NCBI RefSeq assembly: GCF_018343695.1
Contig: NZ_JAGYPJ010000001.1
Location: 817,001-881,000 of the forward strand
Direction of reading: 5' to 3'
DNA: 64,000 bases
Origin: Lederbergia citrisecunda
Lineage (GTDB): Bacteria > Bacillota > Bacilli > Bacillales > Bacillaceae_C
This document shows positions 25,573-36,123 of this stretch, piece after piece. Positions within the stretch are counted from its first letter, which is position 1. Every line of letters begins with the position of its first letter. Position numbers and translations under genes: made by a program. The notes under the pieces were generated by a model. The model ran no database searches. It worked only from the letters and a program-made list of their open reading frames with translations, and was not told the origin of the DNA.

Positions 25573-27486
25573 TTGAAACGTGTTTCGACTGTTACAGTTA
25601 GAAAAAGACTGTCATTTATTCTAGCTGCTGGTTTGTTTATCTTTTTAATCATTGACGTTAGATTAGGGTATGTTCAATTTGGTATGAGTAGTGTTTTGAC
25701 TGAGAGAGCAAGGGATTCATGGAGTCGAAATATTCCATTTGAACCGGAACGCGGAAAAATAGTTGATCGAAATGGAATACCCATTGCAAGCAATCAAAGT
25801 GCACCTACTGTTTTTGTTATCCCTAGACAGATAGAAGATGCTGCAGAAGCTGCAGAAAAACTAGCTGCAGCCTTAAATATGTCAAAAGAGAAGTTATATA
25901 AACAAATGGTGAAAAATTCTTCCATTGAAAGGATTCGAGAAGGAAGAAAAATTTCTTTTGAAAAAGCAATGGAAATTCGTGAGTTAAATATAAAAGGGGT
26001 CTATATTGCGGAAGATTCAAAACGCCACTATCCGTTTGGTAGTTATCTATCACACGTACTAGGCTTCACAGGAATTGATAACCAAGGGTTAATGGGTCTT
26101 GAACTATATTATGATAAAGAATTAAGTGGAAAGAAAGGATCAGTACAGTTTTTCTCGGACGCCAAAGGAAGAAGAATGCCTGATATGTCTGATGAATATG
26201 ATCCTCCTGTTGATGGATACGATTTGAAGTTGACGATTGATACAAAAATTCAATCCATTGTTGAACGAGAACTTGATAATGCTGAGGCACTATATAATCC
26301 AGATGGGATCATTACCATAGCGATGGATCCAAAAACTGGAGAAATCTTAGCGATGTCGAGCAGACCGTCTTTTAACCCCGCTGATTTTAGGGAAGTTCCT
26401 CAAGAAGTATATAATCGCAACTTACCAATTTGGAGCACATATGAACCTGGATCTACCTTCAAAATTATTACACTTGCGGCGGCACTTGAAGAAGGAAAAG
26501 TGGATCTTGAGCATGATCATTTTCATGATCCGGGCTTCGCTAAGGTAGGGGGAGCAACATTAAAATGCTGGAAAAGGGGAGGACATGGTAGTCAATCGTT
26601 CCTTGAAGTGGTAGAAAACTCATGCAACCCTGGGTTTGTTGAGTTAGGAGAAAGACTTGGTAAGGAGAAGTTATTCAAATATATTCGTGATTTCGGATTT
26701 GGGCAAAAAACTGGAATCGACCTAGCTGGAGAAGGAACTGGAATTCTATTTAAAATGGATAAGGTAGGTCCGGTTGAACAAGCAACAACTGCCTTTGGTC
26801 AAGGGGTATCGGTTACTCCAATCCAACAGGTTGCCGCTGTAGCTGCTGCTGTAAATGGTGGCATTTTATACCAACCCTATATTGCCAAGGAATTAATAGA
26901 TCCGAATACGGGGGGAGTTGTGATGCGGAAGACTCCTGTAGCTAAGCGAAGGGTTATCTCTGAATCCACGTCAAAGGAAGTCCGTCATGCTCTTGAAAGT
27001 GTTGTCGCTCAAGGAACCGGCGGGAACGCATTTATTGATTCTTATCGGGTAGGGGGAAAAACAGGAACCGCCCAAAAGGCAAAAGATGGACGGTATTTGG
27101 AAAATAATCATATCGTATCTTTTATTGGCTTTGCTCCTGCAGATGATCCGCAAATTGTTATATATACAGCTGTTGATAATCCGAAAGGTACCATTCAATT
27201 TGGAGGAACTGTAGCAGCACCGATCGTCGGTAAAATAATGGAAGATTCATTACGAGCATTGGGGGTCGAGCCAAGAAAAAATCAAATCGAAAAAGAAAAA
27301 AAATGGAATGATCCTGTCATGATAAGTGTTCCTGACTTAAAGGGAATGACAGTTAAAGAGATACAGCAACAAATGTACAACTTAAAGCTTAATGTTAGCG
27401 GTGAAGGGACAGAAGTTGTTCAGCAAGTACCGGAACCGGGTGTTAAAGTAGAAGAGGGTTCTGTCGTGCGAATATATATGAAATAG
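25573..27486 (+). CDS. spoVD: Stage V sporulation protein D (SpoVD), cortex transpeptidase
   Basis: A 637-residue class B PBP. One transmembrane helix (about 13-30) is followed by the pedestal (FEPERGKIVDRNGIPIASN) and the transpeptidase domain: Ser in STYEPGSTFKI, SCN in VENSCNPGFVELG, KTGTAQ in GGKTGTAQKAKDG. One C-terminal PASTA domain (about 575-637) follows. With SpoVE it makes spore cortex peptidoglycan. The TTG at 25573 is chosen because GAGGAGGT lies 7 bases upstream and it gives a start like B. subtilis SpoVD; the longer frame to 25492 lacks a ribosome site. A terminator follows. Confidence 0.96.
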   Translation: MKRVSTVTVRKRLSFILAAGLFIFLIIDVRLGYVQFGMSSVLTERARDSWSRNIPFEPERGKIVDRNGIPIASNQSAPTVFVIPRQIEDAAEAAEKLAAALNMSKEKLYKQMVKNSSIERIREGRKISFEKAMEIRELNIKGVYIAEDSKRHYPFGSYLSHVLGFTGIDNQGLMGLELYYDKELSGKKGSVQFFSDAKGRRMPDMSDEYDPPVDGYDLKLTIDTKIQSIVERELDNAEALYNPDGIITIAMDPKTGEILAMSSRPSFNPADFREVPQEVYNRNLPIWSTYEPGSTFKIITLAAALEEGKVDLEHDHFHDPGFAKVGGATLKCWKRGGHGSQSFLEVVENSCNPGFVELGERLGKEKLFKYIRDFGFGQKTGIDLAGEGTGILFKMDKVGPVEQATTAFGQGVSVTPIQQVAAVAAAVNGGILYQPYIAKELIDPNTGGVVMRKTPVAKRRVISESTSKEVRHALESVVAQGTGGNAFIDSYRVGGKTGTAQKAKDGRYLENNHIVSFIGFAPADDPQIVIYTAVDNPKGTIQFGGTVAAPIVGKIMEDSLRALGVEPRKNQIEKEKKWNDPVMISVPDLKGMTVKEIQQQMYNLKLNVSGEGTEVVQQVPEPGVKVEEGSVVRIYMK

Positions 27487-27492
27487 CTTACT

Positions 27493-27530
27493 AAGGCGGC
27501 ATGAGAATCTCATAGCCGCCTATTTCTTGA
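27493..27530 (+). terminator. Rho-independent terminator after spoVD
   Basis: GC-rich stem GGCGGC-ATGAGA / TCTCAT-GCCGCC with a single-base bulge, followed by TATTTCTT. The tail is short of a perfect T-run. Confidence 0.7.
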
Positions 27531-27599
27531 ATGAATTCATAAAAAGTTTCAAACGATGATAGCTTCATTTAAAATAATTTTGTAGAATAGAAAAGAATG

Positions 27600-27850
27600 C
27601 TTTAATTAAAGCAAACGGTCATCTCATTAGATTTAATAAGCATGACTAATCCCGCTTATCTTAGTCTAGCTTCGGGACATTTACTAGCAAACTTCTTTCC
27701 CTTTTCCCTATGATAAGTCAACATCGACTTGTCCATCGTCGTGTTCCTTTATCAAGGATTGGGCCAAATAAGTAAAGTTGACTAAGACAAACATGTCTTG
27801 AGGCGACGCTTCGAGGACATATATCCTATAGGCAGGTAGGTTTATCACAA
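27600..27850 (+). repeat. Copy of the dispersed intergenic repeat
   Basis: Contains CTAGCAAACTTCTTTCCC, then ATAAGTCAACATCGA, TTCCTTTATCAAGGATTGGG and TTGACTAAGACAAACATGTC. The ATAAGTCAACATCGA block is identical, inverted, to part of the copy at 42155-42262. It fills most of the 405-base gap between spoVD and murE. Confidence 0.6.
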
Positions 27851-27891
27851 GGTTTTTCTGCAATTCTTATGAGATACGTTGAAAGGACTGA

Positions 27892-29349
27892 ATGAGAATG
27901 GAACTACATACACTTTTACAATCAATACCTTTTATACAGATGCCCGTTGATAATCCGGAAATTTCTAGTATTGAGAATAACCATAAAAAAGTAAAGCAAG
28001 GAAGTCTATTTATTTGTATCACTGGCCTTGTGTTTGATGGTCATACCTTTGCGAAGGAAGCAGTTGTTAATGGGGCTGCGGCCATACTCTCAGAGAGAAC
28101 TCTCGATTTAGATGTACCGGTTATCGTTGTAAAAGATACAACACGGGCTATGGCAATTTTGGCAAATGCTTTTTACGGTCATCCAACTCAAAAATTACAA
28201 TTAATTGGCATTACTGGAACAAATGGTAAGACAACGACAAGCCATTTAATTGAAGCCATATTCCGCGAAAATAAAAAAGTAACTGGATTAATTGGAACGA
28301 TAAATATGAAAATTGGAGATCGGACAATCGAAACGAAAAATACTACTCCTGATAGTCTTGTCCTTCAATCCGTTTTTCATGATATGGTAAATGAGCAGGT
28401 TGATACAGCCATTATGGAAGTCTCGTCCCATGCTTTAGTACAAGGAAGAGTAAATGGTTGTGATTATGATGTTGCAATCTTTACAAACTTATCGCAAGAT
28501 CATCTTGATTACCATCATACAATGGAGGAATATAGACTCGCGAAGAGCCTTTTATTTTCTAAGCTTGGAAACTCTTATTATGAAAATAAGAAATTTGCTG
28601 TATTAAATGCGGACGATGAAGCAACTAAAAAATTTATCGTTGAAACATCAGCTCATATTGTAACTTATGGCATTGAATCACCGTCGGATTTTATGGCAAG
28701 TAATATTATTCTTGAAAATAATGGCACTCGTTTTACATTACTCACACCAGATGGAAATAGGGACATCGCGATGAATCTAATGGGAAGGTTTAATATATAC
28801 AATGTTCTTGCTTCTATTGCAGCTGCATACGTCTCTAATATTCCGTTGGATCTTATCGTTCATGCTATCGAAAAGGCAACTGGAGTACCAGGAAGATTTG
28901 AAACGGTGAACGGTGGGCAAGATTTCTCGGTTATCGTAGATTACGCCCATACACCAGACAGTTTGGAAAATGTTCTAAAGACCATTCAACAGTTCGCGAA
29001 AAAACGAATATTTGCAATTGTTGGCTGCGGTGGAGATAGAGATCCTTCCAAGCGCCCTTTGATGGCTGAAATTGCCTGCAAATACTCAACGGACCCCATT
29101 TTCACTTCAGATAATCCAAGGAGTGAAAATCCATTAGCAATATTAGACGACATGGAAAAAGGAGCGGTAGGAAACTATCAAATTATTCCGGACCGTACAG
29201 AGGCGATTACAACTGCTATTCAAACAGCAAGAAATGGTGATGTTGTATTAATCGCAGGAAAAGGTCATGAAACATATCAAATAATTGGAGATCAAGTATT
29301 TGATTTTGACGATCGTCTTGTCGCATTAAAAGCACTAAAGGAGCGATAA
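27892..29349 (+). CDS. murE: UDP-MurNAc-L-Ala-D-Glu:meso-DAP ligase MurE
   Basis: 485 residues with three Mur-ligase domains. The N-terminal UDP-binding domain shows [15 protein letters not shown] and [10 protein letters not shown]. The central ATPase has [25 protein letters not shown] and [18 protein letters not shown] with the carbamoyl-Lys site. The C-terminal domain has the DNPRSENP motif, which marks enzymes adding meso-diaminopimelate, so the peptidoglycan should be of the A1-gamma (DAP) type. The start at 27892 has AAAGGA upstream; an ATG at 27898 is equally possible. The next gene starts 4 bases after the stop. Confidence 0.96.
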   Translation: MRMELHTLLQSIPFIQMPVDNPEISSIENNHKKVKQGSLFICITGLVFDGHTFAKEAVVNGAAAILSERTLDLDVPVIVVKDTTRAMAILANAFYGHPTQKLQLIGITGTNGKTTTSHLIEAIFRENKKVTGLIGTINMKIGDRTIETKNTTPDSLVLQSVFHDMVNEQVDTAIMEVSSHALVQGRVNGCDYDVAIFTNLSQDHLDYHHTMEEYRLAKSLLFSKLGNSYYENKKFAVLNADDEATKKFIVETSAHIVTYGIESPSDFMASNIILENNGTRFTLLTPDGNRDIAMNLMGRFNIYNVLASIAAAYVSNIPLDLIVHAIEKATGVPGRFETVNGGQDFSVIVDYAHTPDSLENVLKTIQQFAKKRIFAIVGCGGDRDPSKRPLMAEIACKYSTDPIFTSDNPRSENPLAILDDMEKGAVGNYQIIPDRTEAITTAIQTARNGDVVLIAGKGHETYQIIGDQVFDFDDRLVALKALKER

Positions 29350-29353
29350 AAAC

Positions 29354-29788
29354 ATGCTCACGTATAGTGATGTAGTGAAGTTTAATCCTCATACTAGAGG
29401 AGTTAAAGTAAATACATTGGTATACAGAACTTTGACTTTTGACAGCTCTATACAGCAAGCGAAAGGGTTGTTTATTGGTTCAAAAAGAGATGGCAATTTA
29501 CTAAGGGCAATAGGGAATGGGGCGATTTCGGTGATTTGGCCTAAAGACATCCCGCTCCCTGACTATACACCTAATGATTTTCCAGTTATATTTGTGGATG
29601 ATTCAATAGAAGCAATGGTAAAGCTTGTCCACAAATATACAGAAAAAATGACTATGAAAAAACGTGGAGACGCAACAATCATGATAATTACAAAACAAGA
29701 TTTACAAAATGATCGTATGTATGATGAAATATTTGGTTTACTTGATAAACATTTAGTATGCATGGAAATGGAGAATGAGGATAAATGA
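29354..29788 (+). CDS. Stand-alone MurF-like N-terminal domain protein
   Basis: 144 residues resembling the UDP-MurNAc-binding first domain of MurF/Mur[21 protein letters not shown] (like the (D/S)TR..KPGxLFIA core), then [18 protein letters not shown] and [20 protein letters not shown]. The remaining 40 residues lack the GTNGKT P-loop, so no ligase activity is expected. It lies 4 bases after murE and overlaps mraY by 4 bases, where murF sits in many other bacteria. It could be a remnant of murF kept as a binding or regulatory protein. The frame is intact and well coupled, arguing for function. Confidence 0.75.
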   Translation: MLTYSDVVKFNPHTRGVKVNTLVYRTLTFDSSIQQAKGLFIGSKRDGNLLRAIGNGAISVIWPKDIPLPDYTPNDFPVIFVDDSIEAMVKLVHKYTEKMTMKKRGDATIMIITKQDLQNDRMYDEIFGLLDKHLVCMEMENEDK

Positions 29789-30759
29789 TGGAAAAAGTTA
29801 TTTTATTTGCACTTATCATGGCTTTTCTTATTACGGTTTTACTTTCTCCTATCTTTATCCCGTTTCTTAGAAGGCTAAAATTTGGTCAAAGTATTCGTAT
29901 TGAAGGTCCTAAATCACATCAAAAAAAGAGCGGGACACCAACAATGGGCGGGATTTTAATCGTCTTGTCTGTTATTATTACCTCGCTCGTAATGACATGG
30001 AAATATTCTCAGCCTAGTTTAGAAATGTATTTGCTTTTATTCGTTTTACTTGGTTATGGCTTACTGGGCTTTTTAGATGATTTTATCAAAATCGCTCTCA
30101 AACGAAATCTAGGTTTAACATCAAAACAAAAACTACTAGGACAAATCGTAATCGCTGTTGTTTTTTATATTGTCCTTAAAATAAATGATTTCTCAACTGC
30201 TATTTCCATTCCATTTACTGATATTCAATTGGAATTAGGATGGATATACCCATTATTTATTATTTTCTGGCTAGTTGGGTTTTCCAATGCTGTCAATTTA
30301 ACGGATGGACTTGACGGATTACTTTCAGGTACTGCAGCAATTGCTTTTGGTGCATTTGCTATTTTAGCTTGGAGCGGGTCACAATATGATATCTCTGTAT
30401 TTGCAGTAACGGTCGTAGGAGCTGTTTTAGGCTTTCTTGTTTTTAATGCACATCCTGCAAAAGTTTTCATGGGAGATACTGGTTCTTTAGCTCTCGGGGG
30501 AGCTATAGCTGCAATTGCTATTTTAACTAAAATGGAATTAATTCTTATTATCATAGGTGGAGTTTTTGTTATTGAAACATTATCGGTTATTTTACAGGTT
30601 GCATCCTTTAAAACGACCGGGAAACGTATATTTAAAATGAGTCCCTTGCATCACCATTATGAACTTTCTGGATGGTCCGAATGGCGTGTAGTCGTAACCT
30701 TTTGGGCAGTGGGCCTCCTTTGTTCAGTTTTAGGAATTTATATTGAGGTGTGGATGTAA
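29785..30759 (+). CDS. mraY: Phospho-MurNAc-pentapeptide transferase MraY
   Basis: A 324-residue polytopic membrane enzyme with about ten hydrophobic segments that makes lipid I from UDP-MurNAc-pentapeptide and undecaprenyl phosphate. Diagnostic motifs: [25 protein letters not shown] (the Asp pair), [32 protein letters not shown] and the His motif [11 protein letters not shown]. It starts in a 4-base overlap (ATGA) with the MurF-like gene. One base separates it from murD. Confidence 0.97.
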   Translation: MMEKVILFALIMAFLITVLLSPIFIPFLRRLKFGQSIRIEGPKSHQKKSGTPTMGGILIVLSVIITSLVMTWKYSQPSLEMYLLLFVLLGYGLLGFLDDFIKIALKRNLGLTSKQKLLGQIVIAVVFYIVLKINDFSTAISIPFTDIQLELGWIYPLFIIFWLVGFSNAVNLTDGLDGLLSGTAAIAFGAFAILAWSGSQYDISVFAVTVVGAVLGFLVFNAHPAKVFMGDTGSLALGGAIAAIAILTKMELILIIIGGVFVIETLSVILQVASFKTTGKRIFKMSPLHHHYELSGWSEWRVVVTFWAVGLLCSVLGIYIEVWM

Positions 30760-30760
30760 C

Positions 30761-32122
30761 ATGTTAAATGTAAATGATTACCATTATAAAAAAATACTCG
30801 TACTAGGACTTGCGAAAAGTGGAGTTGTAGCTGCATCACTTCTTCATCAATTAGGTGCTTTCGTAACAGTTAATGATTTTAAACCTTTTGAAGAGAATCC
30901 GGATGCTCAGGGGCTTTTGGAGCAAGGAATAAAAGTGGTTTGCGGTAGTCATCCTGTAGAATTGCTTGATGAGGGATTTGAATTAATCGTTAAAAACCCT
31001 GGAATTCCTTATTCTAATCCACTTGTACAAGGTGCAGTGGAGCTCGGAATTCCGATCTTGACAGAAGTTGAATTGGCTTATCAAATTTCAGAAGCAGATA
31101 TTATTGGAATTACTGGAACAAATGGTAAAACAACTACAACTACGTTAATTTACGAAATGTTAGATAGAGCGAATCGCAATCCTTTAATCGCGGGGAATAT
31201 TGGTACCGTTGCTTCAGAAGTTGCACAAAAAGCAACGCCGGATAATACGATGGTCGTTGAATTATCTTCTTTCCAATTAATGGGGATAAATTCATTTAGA
31301 CCACATATTGCAATTGTTACCAACCTATATGAAGCTCATCTTGATTACCATAACAATTGGGAAGAATATGCCAATGCAAAAATGAATATTACTAAAAATC
31401 AACGTGAGACTGATTACGTTATTGTAAATGCTGATCAAAAAGAACTAATGGATTTGATTAGCTTTTCAAAAGCAAAAATAATCCCTTTTTCAACAAAGGA
31501 ATTCATTCAAGAAGGTGCTTCAATCAGAAATGGCATGCTTACCTTTATGGGAGAAGATATTATGAGCTTGGATGAAATAGTTTTGCCTGGTGCCCATAAT
31601 TTAGAAAATATATTATCAGCTACAGCAGCTGTAAAATTAATGAGTGTAGATAATGAGTCGATTCGCAAAGTTCTCACTACTTTTACTGGTGTAAAACATA
31701 GAACCCAATTTGTAGAAGAAATTAATGAAAGAAAATTTTATAATGATTCGAAGGCAACGAATATACTTGCGGCATCAAGCGCCTTAAAGGCATTTGACGA
31801 TCCAGTCATTCTTTTGGCGGGTGGACTTGACCGCGGTAATTCGTTTGACGAATTAATTCCTTCATTAAAAGGAGTGAAAGCTCTCGTCTTATTTGGAGAA
31901 ACAGCTAAAAAAATTGAACAAGCAGGTCTTGAGGCAGGAATAGAAACGATTCTACATGTCAACAATGTGGAGGATGCAGTACCTGCCGCTTATGAAATAT
32001 CAAATGCAGGAGATGTTATTTTACTTTCCCCTGCATGTGCAAGTTGGGATCAATATAGAACATTTGAAGTTCGCGGTGATATTTTTATCGAGGCAGTGCA
32101 TAAACTTAAAAAGAGCAGTTAA
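30761..32122 (+). CDS. murD: UDP-MurNAc-L-alanine:D-glutamate ligase MurD
   Basis: 453 residues. It starts ILVLGLAKSGVVAASLL (domain 1), has the P-loop [38 protein letters not shown] and the C-terminal FYNDSKATNILAASSALKAF and LLSPACASWDQYRTFEVRG. It adds D-Glu to UDP-MurNAc-L-Ala. The ATG at 30761 follows GAGGTG near the end of mraY; longer frames lack a ribosome site. spoVE follows after 82 bases. Confidence 0.97.
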   Translation: MLNVNDYHYKKILVLGLAKSGVVAASLLHQLGAFVTVNDFKPFEENPDAQGLLEQGIKVVCGSHPVELLDEGFELIVKNPGIPYSNPLVQGAVELGIPILTEVELAYQISEADIIGITGTNGKTTTTTLIYEMLDRANRNPLIAGNIGTVASEVAQKATPDNTMVVELSSFQLMGINSFRPHIAIVTNLYEAHLDYHNNWEEYANAKMNITKNQRETDYVIVNADQKELMDLISFSKAKIIPFSTKEFIQEGASIRNGMLTFMGEDIMSLDEIVLPGAHNLENILSATAAVKLMSVDNESIRKVLTTFTGVKHRTQFVEEINERKFYNDSKATNILAASSALKAFDDPVILLAGGLDRGNSFDELIPSLKGVKALVLFGETAKKIEQAGLEAGIETILHVNNVEDAVPAAYEISNAGDVILLSPACASWDQYRTFEVRGDIFIEAVHKLKKSS

Positions 32123-32204
32123 TTTGGGGAACATGCAACTTGGACAAAACTTCTATAAATGCTCAAAATAACGCTCAAAAATTGAGTATGCAGAGGTGTT
32201 CAAA

Positions 32205-33305
32205 TTGCCCGTAAAAAAAACAGCTCCTGATTTTATATTAATATTTGCGACTCTATTATTATTAGCGATCGGTCTTATCATGGTTTATAGTGCAAGTGCC
32301 ATATGGGCTAATTATAAATTCGCCGATTCCTTTTTCTTCGCTAAACGCCAGCTGCTATTTGCTTGCCTTGGTTTTATGGCAATGTTTTTGGTTATGAATA
32401 TCGATTATTGGGTTATTAAAAAGTGGGCCAAGCCTTTGCTCATCGTTTGTTTTGTTTTGTTAGTTGCTGTACTTATTCCAGGTATCGGAGTTGAACGGAA
32501 TGGGTCTAGGAGCTGGATTGGTGTAGGGGCTTTTTCTATTCAGCCTTCTGAATTTATTAAACTGGCGATTATTGCTTTTTTAGCAAAGTTTTTATCTGAG
32601 CAACAGCGTTATATTACAACTTTAAAAAAAGGATTATTTCCTTCATTAGGATTGGTCTTCTTAGCATTTGGAATGATCATGCTACAGCCAGATTTAGGAA
32701 CTGGAACAGTAATGGTTGGGACATGCATTATTATGATATTTATTGCAGGAGCCCGAATATTCCATTTTGTAATGCTTGGTTTTCTAGGACTTGCTGGATT
32801 TGTTGCACTTGTCATTTCAGCGCCATATAGAATAGCAAGAATCACTGCATTTCTAGATCCGTGGCAAGATCCGCAAAATACGGGCTTTCAAATCATTCAG
32901 TCTTTATATGCGATTGGTCCAGGTGGACTGTTTGGGCTAGGGCTCGGGGAAAGTAGACAGAAGTTTTTCTATCTGCCAGAGCCTCAAACAGATTTTATTT
33001 TCGCAATTTTAGCCGAGGAACTTGGATTTATTGGTGGAAGTCTTGTCCTATTTTTATTTTCACTTCTGCTTTGGAGGGGAATAAAAATAGCACTCGGTGC
33101 ACCTGACCTTTTTGGTAGTTTTTTAGCAATAGGAATTATATCGATGATTGCTATACAAGTAATGATTAATATTGGTGTTGTTACAGGACTTATGCCTGTC
33201 ACCGGAATTACTTTGCCTTTTCTTAGCTATGGAGGATCTTCACTGACATTAATGCTGATGGCAGTTGGCATTCTCCTGAATATAAGTCGATATTCAAAAA
33301 TGTGA
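32205..33305 (+). CDS. spoVE: Stage V sporulation protein E (SpoVE), SEDS glycosyltransferase
   Basis: A 366-residue SEDS-family (FtsW/RodA/SpoVE) polymerase with about ten transmembrane segments. Motifs: MVYSASAIWANY, IGVGAFSIQPSEFIKLAII, QPDLGTGTVMV, RIARITAFLDPWQDPQNTGFQIIQS, the catalytic-Asp region ILAEELGFIGG and GLMPVTGITLPFLSYGGSS. Length equals that of B. subtilis SpoVE, and position between murD and murG supports SpoVE rather than FtsW. It pairs with SpoVD in cortex synthesis. The TTG at 32205 has AGAGGTG 6 bases upstream. Confidence 0.94.
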   Translation: MPVKKTAPDFILIFATLLLLAIGLIMVYSASAIWANYKFADSFFFAKRQLLFACLGFMAMFLVMNIDYWVIKKWAKPLLIVCFVLLVAVLIPGIGVERNGSRSWIGVGAFSIQPSEFIKLAIIAFLAKFLSEQQRYITTLKKGLFPSLGLVFLAFGMIMLQPDLGTGTVMVGTCIIMIFIAGARIFHFVMLGFLGLAGFVALVISAPYRIARITAFLDPWQDPQNTGFQIIQSLYAIGPGGLFGLGLGESRQKFFYLPEPQTDFIFAILAEELGFIGGSLVLFLFSLLLWRGIKIALGAPDLFGSFLAIGIISMIAIQVMINIGVVTGLMPVTGITLPFLSYGGSSLTLMLMAVGILLNISRYSKM

Positions 33306-33403
33306 TAATAAAGAACAGTAGCATCAAGGGGCCTTTCGAACTACTATTGATCATTTTTAACTAGTCTGAAAGTACTTAATTATAAAAATGTCTACAAACT
33401 GTA

Positions 33404-33433
33404 AGAACCTTAATGACAAGGTTCTTTTTTTTT
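33404..33433 (+). terminator. Rho-independent terminator after spoVE
   Basis: Stem AGAACCTT / AAGGTTCT with a 6-base loop and T8. Confidence 0.85.
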
Positions 33434-33532
33434 CATTACAATTACGTTAAGAACACTTTTTTCTTGTGAAAAATATAGTAAGATAATAAATAGATTGATT
33501 GTAATTATGTAACTAGTGATAGAGGTGGCAAA

Positions 33533-34636
33533 ATGAAGATCGTTGTGAGTGGCGGTGGAACTGGAGGACATATTTATCCTGCCCTAGCCTTAATTAAAAC
33601 GATTCAACAACAAGATCCTAATGTTGAATTTTTATATATTGGAACAGAAAAAGGACTTGAAGCAAAAATAATTGGACGTGAAGATATTGCTTTTAAAGCA
33701 ATAAATATAACTGGATTTCGGAGATCTTTATCATTTGATAATGTTAAAACTGTTTTCCGATTCATTAAAGGCGTTCTGGATAGTAAAAAAATATTAAAAC
33801 AATTTAAACCCGATGTTGTCATAGGTACAGGAGGGTATGTTTGTGGACCCGTTGTTTATGCTGCGGCTAGAAGAAAAATTCCAACCGTCATACATGAGCA
33901 AAATAGTGTTCCGGGGTTGACCAATCGATTTTTAAGCCGATATGTAAATAGAGTAGCTATTTGTTTTGAAGAAGTTCGGCCTTTTTTCCCGTCCGACAAA
34001 GTAGTACTGACTGGGAATCCACGTGCTTCCGAAGTGTTAGATTCCAAATCTAATGGAATCTTACAATCTTTTGGGTTAAAGGAAAATATCAAAACTGCCC
34101 TTGTCGTAGGTGGAAGTAGAGGGGCCAGACCTATTAATGAGGCAGTTATTAAATCCCTTTCTCAACTATCTAATAAACCCTATCAAATTATTTATGTCAC
34201 GGGTGAAGTGCATTTTGAGGAAGTTTCAAAGGAAGCAAATTTACTTGGGACAAATGATAATGTGGCAATTGTGCCATTTATCCACAATATGGAGGAGCTT
34301 CTTGCTTCCATAGATGTTGTCGTGGGGCGTGCAGGAGCAACATCACTTGCAGAAATAACAGCATTAGGGATTCCTTCAATATTAATACCAAGTCCTTATG
34401 TAACAAATAACCATCAAGTGAAAAATGCAACAGCGCTAGTAAATAAAGATGCCGCAGTCATGCTGGAAGAACGTGAATTATCCAGTCAAAGACTTATTGA
34501 CGCTCTTGATGCCATCTTACTTGACGATTCTAGAAGAATTACAATGGGAGAAGCAGCAAAAAAACTTGGCATTCGGGACGCTTCAGAAAGATTGTTTTCC
34601 TTATTGCTAGACCTCGTAAGCAAAAGTCAAAAATAA
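33533..34636 (+). CDS. murG: UDP-GlcNAc:lipid I GlcNAc-transferase MurG
   Basis: A 367-residue peripheral membrane GT-B glycosyltransferase making lipid II. It begins [19 protein letters not shown] (G-loop 1) and has the second G-rich motif [43 protein letters not shown] and the donor-site [34 protein letters not shown] weak promoter (TTGTGA, 17-base spacer, TAAATA at 33464-33492) may restart transcription after the spoVE terminator. B. subtilis has murB next; here divIB follows. Confidence 0.97.
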   Translation: MKIVVSGGGTGGHIYPALALIKTIQQQDPNVEFLYIGTEKGLEAKIIGREDIAFKAINITGFRRSLSFDNVKTVFRFIKGVLDSKKILKQFKPDVVIGTGGYVCGPVVYAAARRKIPTVIHEQNSVPGLTNRFLSRYVNRVAICFEEVRPFFPSDKVVLTGNPRASEVLDSKSNGILQSFGLKENIKTALVVGGSRGARPINEAVIKSLSQLSNKPYQIIYVTGEVHFEEVSKEANLLGTNDNVAIVPFIHNMEELLASIDVVVGRAGATSLAEITALGIPSILIPSPYVTNNHQVKNATALVNKDAAVMLEERELSSQRLIDALDAILLDDSRRITMGEAAKKLGIRDASERLFSLLLDLVSKSQK

Positions 34637-34664
34637 ATATAAAGTCGTAAAAGGGGTAGTGTTT

Positions 34665-35438
34665 ATGCAAAAAGGGAAAGTTCTATCCCTTGAAGACAGG
34701 ATTCCCAAAATTAAAGAACATCGTCGGCGAAAGGCGAATAGGCGTCTAATTTTTTTACTCACTCTTTTCTTTCTCCTAATCGCATGCGTTGTTTATATTC
34801 AATCGCCGCTTAGCCAAATTAATCAAATTGTTGTTTACGGTAATGATTTAGTTACAACAAAAGATATCTTGAGTGTCTCATCTCTGAAAAAAGGTGAAAA
34901 CATTTGGAAAATAAATAAAGAACAGGCTAAGAAAAACCTTATGGCCATTCCAGAAGTGAAAAAAGCCGAAGTACGTATGGAATTTCCTAATAACATCGTC
35001 ATTAATATAAAGGAATACTCTCCTATTGCACAAATTGTTTCCGAAAAAGAGTTCCTTCCTGTATTAGAAAATGGAACAATTCTTAATAAAAGTACATTAC
35101 TAGCTGACGCACCTTTATTAATAAATTTTAAGACGGGAACTTATCTAGAGGAGCTAGTGGCGCAGTTAAAGGAGTTTCCTTCGGAAATATTAAACGCTGT
35201 ATCGGAAATTCATTATGATCCGAAAGAAACGGACAAGTATCATATATATTTATTTATGAACGACGGCTTTGAAATAAGTGCTACCATTCCTACCCTTGCC
35301 GCTAAAATGATCCACTATCCTTCAATTGCCAGTCAATTAGATTCGAAGGTTAAAGGTGTCATCAATTTGGAAGTTGGTTCTTTTTTCAAAGCATACGATG
35401 AAGAGGAGGAGAAAAGTGAAGGGGAGGAAGAAAGGTAA
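34665..35438 (+). CDS. divIB: Cell division protein DivIB/FtsQ
   Basis: A 257-residue bitopic protein. The cytoplasmic tail is basic (EDRIPKIKEHRRRKANRR) and is followed by one transmembrane helix (about 27-45), a POTRA domain beginning near ISQINQIVVYGNDLVTTKDIL and the FtsQ/DivIB beta domain, then an acidic C-terminal tail. It works with FtsL and DivIC to control septal peptidoglycan synthesis. The ATG at 34665 is preferred over the GTG at 34659 on spacing from AAAAGGGG. The 3' end overlaps ylxW by 23 bases. Confidence 0.94.
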   Translation: MQKGKVLSLEDRIPKIKEHRRRKANRRLIFLLTLFFLLIACVVYIQSPLSQINQIVVYGNDLVTTKDILSVSSLKKGENIWKINKEQAKKNLMAIPEVKKAEVRMEFPNNIVINIKEYSPIAQIVSEKEFLPVLENGTILNKSTLLADAPLLINFKTGTYLEELVAQLKEFPSEILNAVSEIHYDPKETDKYHIYLFMNDGFEISATIPTLAAKMIHYPSIASQLDSKVKGVINLEVGSFFKAYDEEEEKSEGEEER

Positions 35439-36123
35439 GTATGTTGTCTTTTCCCTAGTCTTCTTAGTTTTTGGTTTCATCATCGCCTTCTCATACAGTC
35501 AAACAAGTAAAGAAGATGCCAACACGCTAAAAATTACGGATAGACAATACTTAATGGCAAATAATTTGCGAAAACAAATTATCCTTATACAGGATAAAAA
35601 TAGAGAGCTGCAGAAAGACTTATATGATAAACAAGAAGAAGTTCGACAAAACGAAAAAGAATTATCCGAGGAAGCGGATATGTATTCTAGCTTGGCTGAA
35701 GAAACTGAAAAATACCGATTGTTTCTTGGAAAGGTGAAAGTTAAAGGTCCAGGAATTGAAGTCACTCTTGAAGACGGGGAATATAGACAGAGCGAAGATG
35801 CGAATAATTATATTGTTCATGAACATCATGTCTTTAAAGTAGTAAATGAATTGTATATTGCTGGTGCTACTTCCATTTCAATAAATGGTCAGAGACTGAA
35901 CCATAATTCCTATATTGTATGTAATGGACCTGTCATCACTGTAGATGGTAATCCATATCCTGCACCATTTAAAATAACTGCTATAGGAGATACCAATACT
36001 CTTATTTCGGCTTTAAATATACCTGGTGGTGTTCGTGATCAAATTGTAAATGATAATATTATCTTTTCAATTGAAAAGAAAAAGCAAATTATTTTGGATC
36101 CTGTACTGGGAGAATCTTCATAA
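35416..36123 (+). CDS. ylxW: DUF881-family protein YlxW
   Basis: 235 residues: a Lys/Arg-rich start, one transmembrane helix (VVFSLVFLVFGFIIAFSYS), a coiled coil (about 45-105, IQDKNRELQKDLYDKQEEV) and a DUF881 domain with VKGPGIEVTLEDG, ATSISINGQRL and ISALNIPGGV. It is membrane-anchored with its domain outside; function is not established. The GTG at 35416 has AGGAGGAG just upstream. Its paralogue ylxX follows with a 1-base overlap, the order seen in B. subtilis before sbp. Confidence 0.92.
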   Translation: MKGRKKGKYVVFSLVFLVFGFIIAFSYSQTSKEDANTLKITDRQYLMANNLRKQIILIQDKNRELQKDLYDKQEEVRQNEKELSEEADMYSSLAEETEKYRLFLGKVKVKGPGIEVTLEDGEYRQSEDANNYIVHEHHVFKVVNELYIAGATSISINGQRLNHNSYIVCNGPVITVDGNPYPAPFKITAIGDTNTLISALNIPGGVRDQIVNDNIIFSIEKKKQIILDPVLGESS

